In this document: in pieces, positions 25,187 through 34,600 of the stretch | How positions within the stretch are numbered: position 1 is the first letter of the stretch | Layout of the letters: the number at the start of each line of letters is the position of its first letter | DNA from: Polaribacter sejongensis | Lineage (GTDB): Bacteria; Bacteroidota; Bacteroidia; Flavobacteriales; Flavobacteriaceae | Length of the DNA: 64,000 nt | NCBI RefSeq assembly: GCF_038024065.1 | Contig: NZ_CP150667.1 | Coordinates: 930,001 to 994,000 of the forward strand | Direction: 5' to 3' | The notes under the pieces: model-generated | Told to the model about the DNA's origin: nothing | What the model saw: only the letters and a program-made list of their open reading frames with translations | The model's database searches: none | Position numbers and translations under genes: made by a program

Positions 25187-27201
25187 TTGATTGGTATTAC
25201 TAATTTTACAGTGGTGCTTTTACCTAAGTTAGAATCAATCGATAATTTAGAGTTTATTATTATAGAACGTTCTAAAATTGTTTTCATTCCTAAACTCTTG
25301 CTTTCTACTTTTGCTTTTAAAGGCTCAAAACCTTTTCCATTATCTTTTACTACCATTTTTATGGTGTTAGCATTCTTTTCAATCGTTACAAAAACCGTTG
25401 TAGCTTCTGCGTGTTTTACAATATTATTTAATGTTTCTTGTAAAATTCTATAAACATGTAGATTAGACTCTTTATCCAAAGCACCATCAATACCATTAAT
25501 ATCATTGGTAAAAAACAAATTGGTATGCTTATCTACTTCATTAATTAAAGTGGTAATTGCTGAAGTTATTCCTAGCTGCTCTATTATTGAAGGATGTAAA
25601 TTTTTAGAAATACTTCTTAATTCTTCCAAAGTACTATTGGCTAAAATGCTTATTTCATCTAAATTATGTAATTTTATTTTTTTGCTTAACAGCATCATTT
25701 TTTGACCAACACTATCATGTAATTCTCTTGCCAATCGTATACTCTCATCTTCTTTAATTTGTATTAAATCTTGTGAAAATTTTTGCTGTAATTTTTGTCT
25801 TTTAGAAGCTGTATTTCTTGATCGTATTAACAAAATAAAAGCAAATAACCCTATTAAGCCTATTGATGTAAAAATTATCCATTGATTTTTAACTTTATTT
25901 TTAGCATTTAATACCTCTATATTTTCTCCTTGTTCTATAATTTTAAAATCTCTTTTATCAGTTTCGTAAAGTGTTTGATAATATATTAGGTTTTTAACTT
26001 TTTGGCTACTTTTTATAGAATCATTAAGTGAAAGATGATTTTTTAAATGAATTAAAGAGTTTTTAGAGTCTCCTAACTTTTCATAAATTTCAGCAACTAA
26101 TTTTTCTAAACGTACAATCTCTGAAGGATCTTTTCGTTTAATTTTCATACTCAATAAATCGTTACCTAGTATTATTGCTTTTTTAAAATCTTTATCTACC
26201 AAAGCAATAGTCATTAAAGCTTCTTTATAGAGTTCTTCATTTTTTCCTTTTGTTATTGCTTCAGAATCCTTTTCAGCTTCTTTTAAATATTTTTTAGATA
26301 ATTGAGTATTGTTATTTTTAGCATACGCAATAGCCAGTGTGCTTAAAATAGCTGGTCCTGAAAGATCCATAGTAGATTTATTATTAAACTCTAATGCTTT
26401 CAATAAATTATCAATTCTTTTATTTTGGTTTCCCAACTCACTGTAAACTACTGAAGCATTATAATAAGAATTTGCTAATTGTTCATAATTTTTAGTAATT
26501 TCTAAAAGTAATATTGCATCATCTCGAACACTTTTAGCTTCTTTATAAAAACCATTTTTACTATACAATCTAGATAATGAATTTTTAGAGCTTATAATAT
26601 TAAAAGTATCTTTAACTTTCACGAAGTAATTATAAGCAGTATTATAGTTTTGAGAAGCTTCTACAAACATTCCTAAAGATTCGCGAGTTTCCCCAATATA
26701 TAAATTCACAAAACCTAAAAGCCTATCTTCTTTCGCTTTTATGGCATATTTTTCAGCTATTTCATAGATTTCAATAGCTTTGTTTTGTTGTTTATTAAAA
26801 AAATAACTGTCCGCACCATTTAAATACAACCTCGCTAAAGAATAGCTATTCTTTACTTGTAAATTTTTATCTAAAAACTGAATAAATATAGCTAACCCTT
26901 CTTCTGGTTTGTTAACAATAGTATTGTTATAGTAAATTAGATCTGCGGTTCTATTTGCAGCAATACCTACAGAATCTATCTGTAGCGCAAATGCAATTGT
27001 TGCTTTTACAATGGAATCGAACTTTAAACTGGGGGTATAGTTAACAGTTCTCACTAAACTATCCATATACTGTAGTTTCTTGCCGTTTTCACTCAACGCT
27101 ATCTCCGCTTTTAATTTCTCAATTCTATTTAAACGTTTTGAATCTTGAGCAGTTAGTAGCGAACTAAAAAAAAATAGAATCAACAGATATAAATATTTCA
27201 T
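25183..27201 (-). CDS. TPR-containing sensor histidine kinase (NarL/HisKA_3 type)
   Basis: A 672-residue kinase. It has a signal peptide ('FFFSSLLTAQ'), then a periplasmic region of tetratricopeptide-like repeats (about 100-400, for example 'NKAIEIYEIAEKYAIKAKED', 'LANSYYNASVVYSELGNQNK'). A single membrane helix follows (about 434-457, 'WIIFTSIGLIGLFAFILLI') and then a cytoplasmic HisKA_3 box with phospho-His at about 495 ('LARELHDSVGQKM'). The C-terminal ATPase domain carries 'NIVKHAEAT' (N box) and 'VKDNGKGF' (G1). This layout is common in Bacteroidetes. It pairs with the coupled LuxR-type regulator. The TPR domain suggests sensing through a periplasmic protein or peptide. It is divergent from the YHYH genes. 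Confidence 0.93.
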   Translation of the reverse strand: MKYLYLLILFFFSSLLTAQDSKRLNRIEKLKAEIALSENGKKLQYMDSLVRTVNYTPSLKFDSIVKATIAFALQIDSVGIAANRTADLIYYNNTIVNKPEEGLAIFIQFLDKNLQVKNSYSLARLYLNGADSYFFNKQQNKAIEIYEIAEKYAIKAKEDRLLGFVNLYIGETRESLGMFVEASQNYNTAYNYFVKVKDTFNIISSKNSLSRLYSKNGFYKEAKSVRDDAILLLEITKNYEQLANSYYNASVVYSELGNQNKRIDNLLKALEFNNKSTMDLSGPAILSTLAIAYAKNNNTQLSKKYLKEAEKDSEAITKGKNEELYKEALMTIALVDKDFKKAIILGNDLLSMKIKRKDPSEIVRLEKLVAEIYEKLGDSKNSLIHLKNHLSLNDSIKSSQKVKNLIYYQTLYETDKRDFKIIEQGENIEVLNAKNKVKNQWIIFTSIGLIGLFAFILLIRSRNTASKRQKLQQKFSQDLIQIKEDESIRLARELHDSVGQKMMLLSKKIKLHNLDEISILANSTLEELRSISKNLHPSIIEQLGITSAITTLINEVDKHTNLFFTNDINGIDGALDKESNLHVYRILQETLNNIVKHAEATTVFVTIEKNANTIKMVVKDNGKGFEPLKAKVESKSLGMKTILERSIIINSKLSIDSNLGKSTTVKLVIPIK

Positions 27202-27220
27202 ATAGGTTTTAGATATGTAA

Positions 27221-27228
27221 CAAATATA
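27221..27228 (-). promoter_or_regulatory. Probable -7 element of the kinase-regulator operon
   Basis: TATATTTG on the minus strand fits TAxxTTTG and lies 20 bp before the kinase ATG. No perfect TTTG is found at the -33 position, so support is partial. Confidence 0.35.
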
Positions 27229-27401
27229 TTTTTAAATTACTAGAAAGCAGCTTATTAATCAAAAACTATTAAAATAAATAAAATTGAGTAATAATTTATT
27301 TTTAATAAAAAACAAAAAATTCATCACAAGTTTTATAAATAGAAAGCATCTTAATAGATAGTCCTTTTAATTAAAAAAGGAATTATCAATCTATATTATT
27401 T

Positions 27402-28403
27402 ATGAAATTCAACCAATTAAAAGCAGTTGCTTTAAGCTCAATTTTTATTATTTTAAACGCTTGTAGTGAAGATACAACATCCGATTTAACAACTAGCGAC
27501 GCAGTAACCATATCTGTAGAAAGCAGTAATTTTATTGCAGCAGGATTAGCAACACCTATAACCATTGAAAGCAGAACATTATCTGATGGTTCTACAGCAG
27601 ATTGTTATAAAATTGTAGTTACGGGTACACCTACAGATCATGAAATGGGGCCCTGGTGTCCGAGTAATATTTATGATGATGCTACTGCAGGTGGAATTTG
27701 GCTTGAAAACGGAGAAGTCTATGATGTAGACGGAGCTTTTGTTAAAAATTTAGCTACTTTTTATAATGATGACACTTGGATGTTATACAATGCTACAACC
27801 GGAGAAATTACAAAAACGACTACAGAAACAGAATGTGATGAAGCTGCAAATCCTAATGTAGGTGAAGAATATGAAAACTACTGTGTAGAATGTTTGCCTT
27901 CTTATGTAGAATACTTAACACACACCTATTACATTCCTGTTACTCCCAAAATCGCTGCAACTCCTTATGTATTTTCAACCGGACTTGATGGAGGTCCAGG
28001 TGGTCCCGGAACAGCTATAAGTACCGTACCTACTAATAGAGGACTGGCATTTAATGGTGTTGTTTTTGATGCTCCGGCACCAACAGATAATATTTTAAGT
28101 GCTTATACTTTAGCTCCTTTTGATGATGCTGGCGGACATATTAATTTAGCTGCAGGGTATCATTATCATGCCGCAACGGGACTTTCTAAAAAAATAACGC
28201 AAGCAGATAATCATGCAGCAATGATAGGGTATGCTTTAGATGGATATGGTATCTTTGAAAATACGGATGAAGACGGAAATGAAGCTACAGATTTAGATGA
28301 TTCTAGAGGTCATTATGATGAAATTAGAGGCTATCATTATCATGTAGATAAAGCAGGAAACAATAATTTTATCAATGGATTAAGAGGTGAATATGCACTA
28401 TAA
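27402..28403 (+). CDS. YHYH-domain lipoprotein, first copy
   Basis: A 333-residue protein with a lipobox ('FIILNACSED', Cys near 21). Residues about 45-175 contain 'RTLSDGSTADCYKIVVTG', 'MGPWCPSNI' and a Cys pair in 'YENYCVECLPSY'. The C-terminal part is the YHYH domain: 'GVVFDAPAPTDNI', 'GGHINLAAGYHYHAATG', 'AAMIGYALDGYGIF', 'GYHYHVDKAGNNNFINGLRG'. The double YHYH motifs look like a metal-binding site, but the family's function is not established. It is closely similar to the gene at 29084 and probably co-transcribed with the intervening membrane-protein gene. Confidence 0.88.
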   Translation: MKFNQLKAVALSSIFIILNACSEDTTSDLTTSDAVTISVESSNFIAAGLATPITIESRTLSDGSTADCYKIVVTGTPTDHEMGPWCPSNIYDDATAGGIWLENGEVYDVDGAFVKNLATFYNDDTWMLYNATTGEITKTTTETECDEAANPNVGEEYENYCVECLPSYVEYLTHTYYIPVTPKIAATPYVFSTGLDGGPGGPGTAISTVPTNRGLAFNGVVFDAPAPTDNILSAYTLAPFDDAGGHINLAAGYHYHAATGLSKKITQADNHAAMIGYALDGYGIFENTDEDGNEATDLDDSRGHYDEIRGYHYHVDKAGNNNFINGLRGEYAL

Positions 28404-29025
28404 AAAAATGATTAAAAACTTTTCTATTTTAGTGATATTTCTGGTGATGAGCAATACCTTATTTGCACATCAACCAGATTTATCTAATATCGTAATTTCT
28501 AGAACCGATAACGGACAAGTTATTTTACAAGTAAATAGTTCCTTAACGGCCTTTCAGCAGGAAGTCAATTTTGTTCATGGCGAAGGTTTTTATAAATCTC
28601 CAGAAGAATTTAGAAACTTAGTTATCGAACATTTCAATAGTCATTTTTCAATGATTATCAATAATAAAGATACCATACAATTTAAAAACCCGAAGGTATT
28701 TTTAGGACATGAGACAAAATTAGTTACAGAAATTATTGGACTTCCAGAAACCATAAATACCATTCAATTAAAAAACACCTTATTCAAAGATATTTATCAC
28801 AGTCAATCTATAGTTATCTTTTTATTAGAACAATTTCCAACACAAAAATTCTCTTTAGGTATTGATAATAAATATCAAATAAATATTGCTCTTAAAGACG
28901 GGGTTTGGGATAATATCTTAGAAGAAAAAACGAATTCTAATTTTAGATATGTGGGCTATTTTGCAATTTTATTAGTAATTTTAGCAGTGTTTTTTGTGCT
29001 AAAAAGAAGAAAAACTGTAAAATAA
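28393..29025 (+). CDS. Secreted, C-terminally membrane-anchored protein between the YHYH genes
   Basis: About 210 residues, with possible starts at GTG 28387, ATG 28393 (used here) or ATG 28408; the last two give a standard signal peptide ('FLVMSNTLFAHQ'). The mature part begins 'HQPDLSNIVISRTDNGQ' and has beta character. One membrane helix near the end ('YVGYFAILLVILAVFFVL') is followed by 'KRRKTVK', which places the bulk of the protein in the periplasm. It overlaps the upstream YHYH gene's end, so the two are coupled. I do not recognise the family. A DUF6702-like relation is possible. It probably partners the YHYH lipoproteins. Confidence 0.75.
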   Translation: MHYKKMIKNFSILVIFLVMSNTLFAHQPDLSNIVISRTDNGQVILQVNSSLTAFQQEVNFVHGEGFYKSPEEFRNLVIEHFNSHFSMIINNKDTIQFKNPKVFLGHETKLVTEIIGLPETINTIQLKNTLFKDIYHSQSIVIFLLEQFPTQKFSLGIDNKYQINIALKDGVWDNILEEKTNSNFRYVGYFAILLVILAVFFVLKRRKTVK

Positions 29026-29083
29026 AAATATAATAGCACTTGCTATAAGAAATCTCATTATAAATATTAAGACTAAAAATATT

Positions 29084-30142
29084 ATGAAAAAATATAATTT
29101 AAAACTCTTAACACTAAGTCTATTTCTTGTCGGACTTTCTGCTTGTAAAAGTAATAGTGACAGTAAAAAAACAATTACTCAAGACAAAGTAACAATTGCT
29201 GTTAATAGTGATTATTTTTTATCTGGAGGATTGGCAGAACCCATTTCTATTGTAAGTAGAACTTTGTCTGACGGTTCTACGGCAGATTGCTATAAAATTG
29301 TAGCAACAAGCACACCTACAGATCACACAATGGGACCTTGGTGTCCTACTAATATTTCTGATGATGCAAGCGCTGGTGGAATTTGGATGCAAGATGGAAA
29401 AGTATATGATGTAGATGGTGAATTTGTAAAAAACTTAGCTACTTTTTATAAAGATGATACTTGGATGTTATACAATAGCGAAACAGGAGAAATAACAAAA
29501 ACATCTACAAAAGAAGAATGTGAAGAAGCTGCAAACCCAAATGTTGGAGAAGAATATAAAAACTATTGTGTAGAATGCTTACCCTCTTATGTGTCAGATG
29601 TAACTCACACCTATTACATTCCTGTTACTCCTAAAAAGGCAGCAACTCCTTATGCCTTTTCAAGAGGAGGAAGAGGTCTAGGTGGTCCTCCTCCAGCAGG
29701 GAAAAGACCCGAAGGAGGCGAAAGACCTCCAAAACCAGAAGGACGTCCCGAAAACAGTTCTGCAATGCCTTCTAGCAGAGGATTGGCTTTTAACGGAGTT
29801 GTTTTTGATGCTCCAGCGCCAACTGATAATATTTTAAGTGCGTATACTTTAGCTCCTTTTGATGATGCTGGCGGACATATTAATTTAGCAGCCGGATACC
29901 ATTACCATGCTGCAACAGGTGTTTCTAAAAAAATTACACAAACAGATAAACATGCCGCAATGATTGGTTATGCTTTTGATGGATATGGAATTTATGAAAA
30001 TACTGATGCAGACGGAAATGAAGCTAAAGATTTAGATGCATCTAGAGGTCATTATGATGATGTTAGAGGATATCATTACCATGTAGACAAAGCAGGTAAT
30101 AATAATTTCATCAATGGTTTGCGAGGAGAATACGCGCAATAA
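29084..30142 (+). CDS. YHYH-domain lipoprotein, second copy with a Pro/Gly-rich insert
   Basis: A 352-residue paralogue of the protein at 27402, nearly collinear with it: lipobox 'LVGLSACKSN', 'RTLSDGSTADCYKIVATS', 'MGPWCPTNI', 'YKNYCVECLPSY' and the same YHYH block ending 'NNFINGLRGEYAQ'. The main difference is a low-complexity insert of about 35 residues (about 190-225, 'GGPPPAGKRPEGGERPPKPE') between the Cys-pair domain and the YHYH domain. The pair looks like a local tandem duplication with one gene between. Function is unknown; metal handling is a guess from the His-rich motifs. A strong terminator follows. Confidence 0.88.
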   Translation: MKKYNLKLLTLSLFLVGLSACKSNSDSKKTITQDKVTIAVNSDYFLSGGLAEPISIVSRTLSDGSTADCYKIVATSTPTDHTMGPWCPTNISDDASAGGIWMQDGKVYDVDGEFVKNLATFYKDDTWMLYNSETGEITKTSTKEECEEAANPNVGEEYKNYCVECLPSYVSDVTHTYYIPVTPKKAATPYAFSRGGRGLGGPPPAGKRPEGGERPPKPEGRPENSSAMPSSRGLAFNGVVFDAPAPTDNILSAYTLAPFDDAGGHINLAAGYHYHAATGVSKKITQTDKHAAMIGYAFDGYGIYENTDADGNEAKDLDASRGHYDDVRGYHYHVDKAGNNNFINGLRGEYAQ

Positions 30143-30166
30143 AAAAATATTTTAAAATCATAATAT

Positions 30167-30197
30167 AAAGCTCAAGTGAATCACTTGAGCTTTATTA
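30167..30197 (+). terminator. Terminator of the YHYH gene set
   Basis: AAAGCTCAAGTGA / TCACTTGAGCTTT forms a 13-bp palindromic stem followed by ATTATTTTAT. The same stem sequence recurs at 35661, 37421 and 38769. Confidence 0.8.
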
Positions 30198-30394
30198 TTT
30201 TATACAAGGTTACCTCCTATTTTATCCATTTCTCTTACAGATTATTATAAAAAGGTGTTTCTAATTCCTCTTTTTTTGAGTCAAAAAAAGTATTTTAGCT
30301 GTGTGATTTTGTAGATAATATCAATGATTAATTTCCTCGTAAAAATCGGATTTAAAACTTATATTATCGACATTCAAAAAAAAAGGAAAAAGAA

Positions 30395-31597
30395 ATGAAA
30401 GTACTGCACACTGCCGATTGGCATTTAGGACATCGCTTGCACGAGCAATCTCAGTTTGAAGAACAATCTTTATTTTTAAGCTGGATTGGAACCTATATCA
30501 TAGAGCAAAAGGTTGATGTGCTTTTAATTTCTGGTGATGTTTTTGATACCGGTTCTCCATCTAACCAGAGTTTAGAAATGTACTATAGTTTTTTAGTAAA
30601 ACTAAACGGAACCACTTGTAAATCGATTATTATTACTGGCGGAAATCATGATTCTCCAGGTACTTTAAATGCACCAAAACACATCTTAGGTGCTTTGTCT
30701 ATAAAAGTGGTTGGTAAAGCAACCGAAGACATTAAAGATGAAGTTTTCGAAATTGAAATAAACAACCAAAAAGTAATTATTGCTGCGGTTCCTTATTTGC
30801 GTGATGGTGATATTAGACGTGCAGTTGCCGGTGAAACTTTTGATGAATTAACCGATAAATACAAAACTGCTTTAATAAACCATTATGTTTCTGCCGCAGA
30901 CCAATGCAAGCTTATAAATACAAATAATGCTCCCGTAATTGCCATGGGACATTTGTTTGCCACTGGCGGAACGATTTCTGATAGTGAACAAAATATTTAT
31001 GTAGGAACTTTAGGGCATATTGGTGCAGAAGATTTTCCTACCTATTTTGATTATGTGGCTTTAGGTCATTTACACAGACCTCAAATAATTGGCGGAAACG
31101 ACAAAGTCCGTTATTCTGGTTCTCCTAATATCTTAAGTTTCAGCGAAATTAATTACGATAAAAAAGTGATTATTTTATCTATAGAAAACAACAAAATTAC
31201 TGACATTAAAGATGATGTAATTCCGAAATTTAGAGAATTTTACAAGCTTACAGGTAGTTTGCAAGAATGTATTTCTAAATTTTCTAGTTTGACTTCTAAT
31301 TCTTATGAATTAACACCTTGGGTAGAAATTGCTTTAAAGGAAGATCATACGGTAAATACTGACGATTTAAAATCTGAAGCAGCACAATATCCTTTTGAAA
31401 TCTTAAAAATAGGATTGAAAAATCAACGAAAAGTTAAAGGAATTGAAGAGTTGCTAGAAAACACAAAATCAATTAAAGAATTATTACCTACAGAGGTTTT
31501 TAAATTGAAATGCGAAGAAATGGATTATGACTTGGAACAAAGACCCGAAGTTTGGGATGCTTTTAATGAAATATTACAATCTGTTAAAAAACAATAA
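30395..31597 (+). CDS. sbcD: Exonuclease subunit SbcD (Mre11-type nuclease)
   Basis: A 400-residue Mre11-family nuclease starting 'MKVLHTADWHLGHRLHE'. The metal-binding phosphodiesterase motifs are all present: 'DWHLGH', 'SGDVFDTG', 'GGNHDSPG', 'MGHLFA' and 'ALGHLHRPQ'. A C-terminal capping domain (about 290-400) would contact SbcC. With SbcC it cleaves DNA hairpins and protein-blocked double-strand ends, protecting the genome from palindromes. The sbcC gene begins 12 bp downstream. The upstream 250 bp holds the previous terminator and AT-rich sequence. Confidence 0.95.
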   Translation: MKVLHTADWHLGHRLHEQSQFEEQSLFLSWIGTYIIEQKVDVLLISGDVFDTGSPSNQSLEMYYSFLVKLNGTTCKSIIITGGNHDSPGTLNAPKHILGALSIKVVGKATEDIKDEVFEIEINNQKVIIAAVPYLRDGDIRRAVAGETFDELTDKYKTALINHYVSAADQCKLINTNNAPVIAMGHLFATGGTISDSEQNIYVGTLGHIGAEDFPTYFDYVALGHLHRPQIIGGNDKVRYSGSPNILSFSEINYDKKVIILSIENNKITDIKDDVIPKFREFYKLTGSLQECISKFSSLTSNSYELTPWVEIALKEDHTVNTDDLKSEAAQYPFEILKIGLKNQRKVKGIEELLENTKSIKELLPTEVFKLKCEEMDYDLEQRPEVWDAFNEILQSVKKQ

Positions 31598-31609
31598 GGC
31601 AGCTTCTCT

Positions 31610-34600
31610 ATGAAAATTTTAAAGATAGAATTACAAAACATAAATTCCTTAAAATCGGACACTCCAATTGTTATCGATTTTGAAAACGAACAATTTAGAG
31701 ATGTTGGTTTGTATGCAATTACTGGTTCTACAGGGGCAGGAAAAACCACTATTTTAGATGCAATAACCATTGCTCTGTATCACAACGTTCCACGTTTTAA
31801 CGGATCTAAAGGTACTTTGTTAGATGTTGTAAGTCATGGTGCACATGATGCTTTTAGTAGAGTAACTTTTAAAAACGACACCACCATTTACGAGGCTTTC
31901 TGGGGAATTAGAATTGCTGATAAAAAAGGAAAAGCATATAAAAACCCGAAGGAAGAAGTCAGTTTAAAAAACTTAACTTCAGACACCATTTTAGCGACTC
32001 AAAAACGAAATTTAATTACCGAAGTAGTGAATGCTACTCAATTAGATTATAATCAGTTTTTACGATCTGTAATGTTGGCGCAAGGTGAATTTGCTTCATT
32101 TTTAACCGCAAAAGGTCCTGAAAAAGGAAAGTTATTAGAACAAATTACTGGCGAACAGATTTATAAAAAAATTGGTCAAGGAATTTTAGATCGAAAATCT
32201 GAAGAAGAAAAAAAACTAAGAGAAATTGAAGCCAAAATAAATGCTGATGATATTTTAAATGAAGAAGCTAAAGCGAATTTAATTACTGAAGACAAAACGT
32301 TAGATGCTGATATTAAACTTACGGAAACTGCGATAAAGTCTTCTCAAAAAATTGTAGATTGGTATGTTGGTTTTATAAAATTAACAAAAGAAGGAGAAGA
32401 ACATGAAGAGAAATCTAAAAGTGTTCAATCTTTTGTAGAGAAACACAAAGTAGCATTAGATCAATTGGCTTTACATGAAAAAGCATTGCCTTTTAAAGAG
32501 TTGATAACAGATTTGAATAGAACAGCAAAAGAAACTGTTTTAAAAGAAAATCAACTTAAAGAAATTGAAAAAACACTAACAGAGTTAAAACCTCAAATAC
32601 TTCTTTTAGAAAAGCAAACCAAGACAGACACTAAAAATGTAGAACTCGCTGAAAAAGAATTTGCTGAATGGTTACCAAAGTTTGATACGATTACAAATTT
32701 AGACGCTGCTTTAAAAAACGAACTTACTGTAAAAGAAAAAGCTTCTGATAACTTAGCTAAACTTGAGTTAGAAATAAAAAAGGCTTCCGAAGACAATAGT
32801 AAATTAGTCAACAGTTTTGATGAGACTACAAATCAAATTAAAGCAAAAGAAAGCTTTATAAAACAAAATGAATTTTTAAGATCAGTTGCCTTAGAAATAA
32901 CAGATTGGAGAACCGATTTATCAACTTTAAAAACGAATAAAGAAACGATTGTAAAAAGTGCTTTATTAGTTGATAACAAGAAAATAGAGATTACAAAAAC
33001 AACTGAAAGTTTAAAACAAAACAAAGGTATTCTTCAAGAGAAATCAGCTGCTATAAAAGTAATTGAAGAAAAAATCACATCTCTAAACAAAGACCTAGAA
33101 AAAAATTCATTAAGTGATTTATTAGCGTTAAAAGAAAAATACAATCAGTCTGAAAATAACTGGAAACAGTTTAAAGTTTTTGCAGAACAACATCAAAAAA
33201 TCACAAAAGAAAAAACTGATTTAGAAAGAGATGAGAAAAAATATACAAACGATCTAAAAGAAATTACTGATAAAATAGTCGCTTTACAAAAAGTGCTTGA
33301 CAATCAGGAAAAATTAGTTAATGATGCTACTAAAATTTTAGATTTAGAACGAAGTGTTGCCAAATATAAAGAGGATCGAAATCGTCTTATAAAAGGAGAT
33401 CCTTGTAGTTTGTGTGGTTCAAAAGAACACCCATATACAGAACATTTACCCTTAATAAATGTATCGGAATCTGAAATAGAATTAATCAAGAGAAAGGAAG
33501 ATTTAAAAAAGTTAAACGAAGAAAAATCGCTTTTTGATACTAAAAAAACGGCAATACAAACTCGTATCGAAAATTTCCAAGAACAGATTAAAGGGAAATC
33601 AACCGAATTATCTTCAATAAAATCGAAGGTAAATGAGTTATCAATTGTTTGTGAATTAACTGATTTTTATAAAGTTGAATCTGAATTACTTTCCCTTAAA
33701 AATAAGTTAGCTGAAATAAACACTAGTTTAAAAAACGCTCAACAATTACAGGTAGATAAAGACAAATTCTCTAAAGATATTCAAAAACAAAATGAAGAAA
33801 TCCATCTATTAAAAACGACAATTGCTACCTTAGAAGAAAAAAATAAAAATGCAAAAGAAGTCATTCTTCAAGAAGAAAAATCGATTTTAGAACTAAATAC
33901 GCTTTGCACAAACCTAGAGAATAGTTTAAACGTAAAACTTACTAAATATTCATATCAACTTCCTGCTCTTTCGGAAATCAATTTGTTTTTAAAAGAAATA
34001 GACGAAAAAATTGCTCTTTTTAATAAAACAGAAAGAAGTTTAGACGCATTAAAATCTGAAAGTAAGATTCTAAATACAAAAAAAGAAAACCTTAAAGAGC
34101 TGTTAGAAAATCATGCTAAAAACAGAGTGATTTTTACTGAAACAATTAAAGATTCAACTTCAAAACAGCAGAAATTAACAACCCAAAGAATTGCAATTTT
34201 ACCAATTAAGACTTCGGTAGAAAGTAAAAGAAACCTGCTACAAAAAACAAAAAACACCTTTGTAGAAAAAGCAAAGTTGAGTAATGAATCCTTACAAAAC
34301 TTACTCAATACTAAAACAAAACAAGAAACTTTACAGGTAAATATTACAGCTGATTTAAAAAGTTTATCAATTAAAAAAGCTGACTTTACAACTACACTCA
34401 ATGCTAAATTAAAAGACAGTGATTTTACATCAAAAGAAAATATTGAAACAGCATTACTTTCCGAAGAAATAGCTCATAAATACAAAGACAATAGAGAACG
34501 TATTAAGGAAAATCAACTTAAAATAAAGACCTTAAAAGATGAACATGCTAAGGATCTAAAATTATTGCATGAAACCAAAAATTTTGAAACTTCCGAATCT

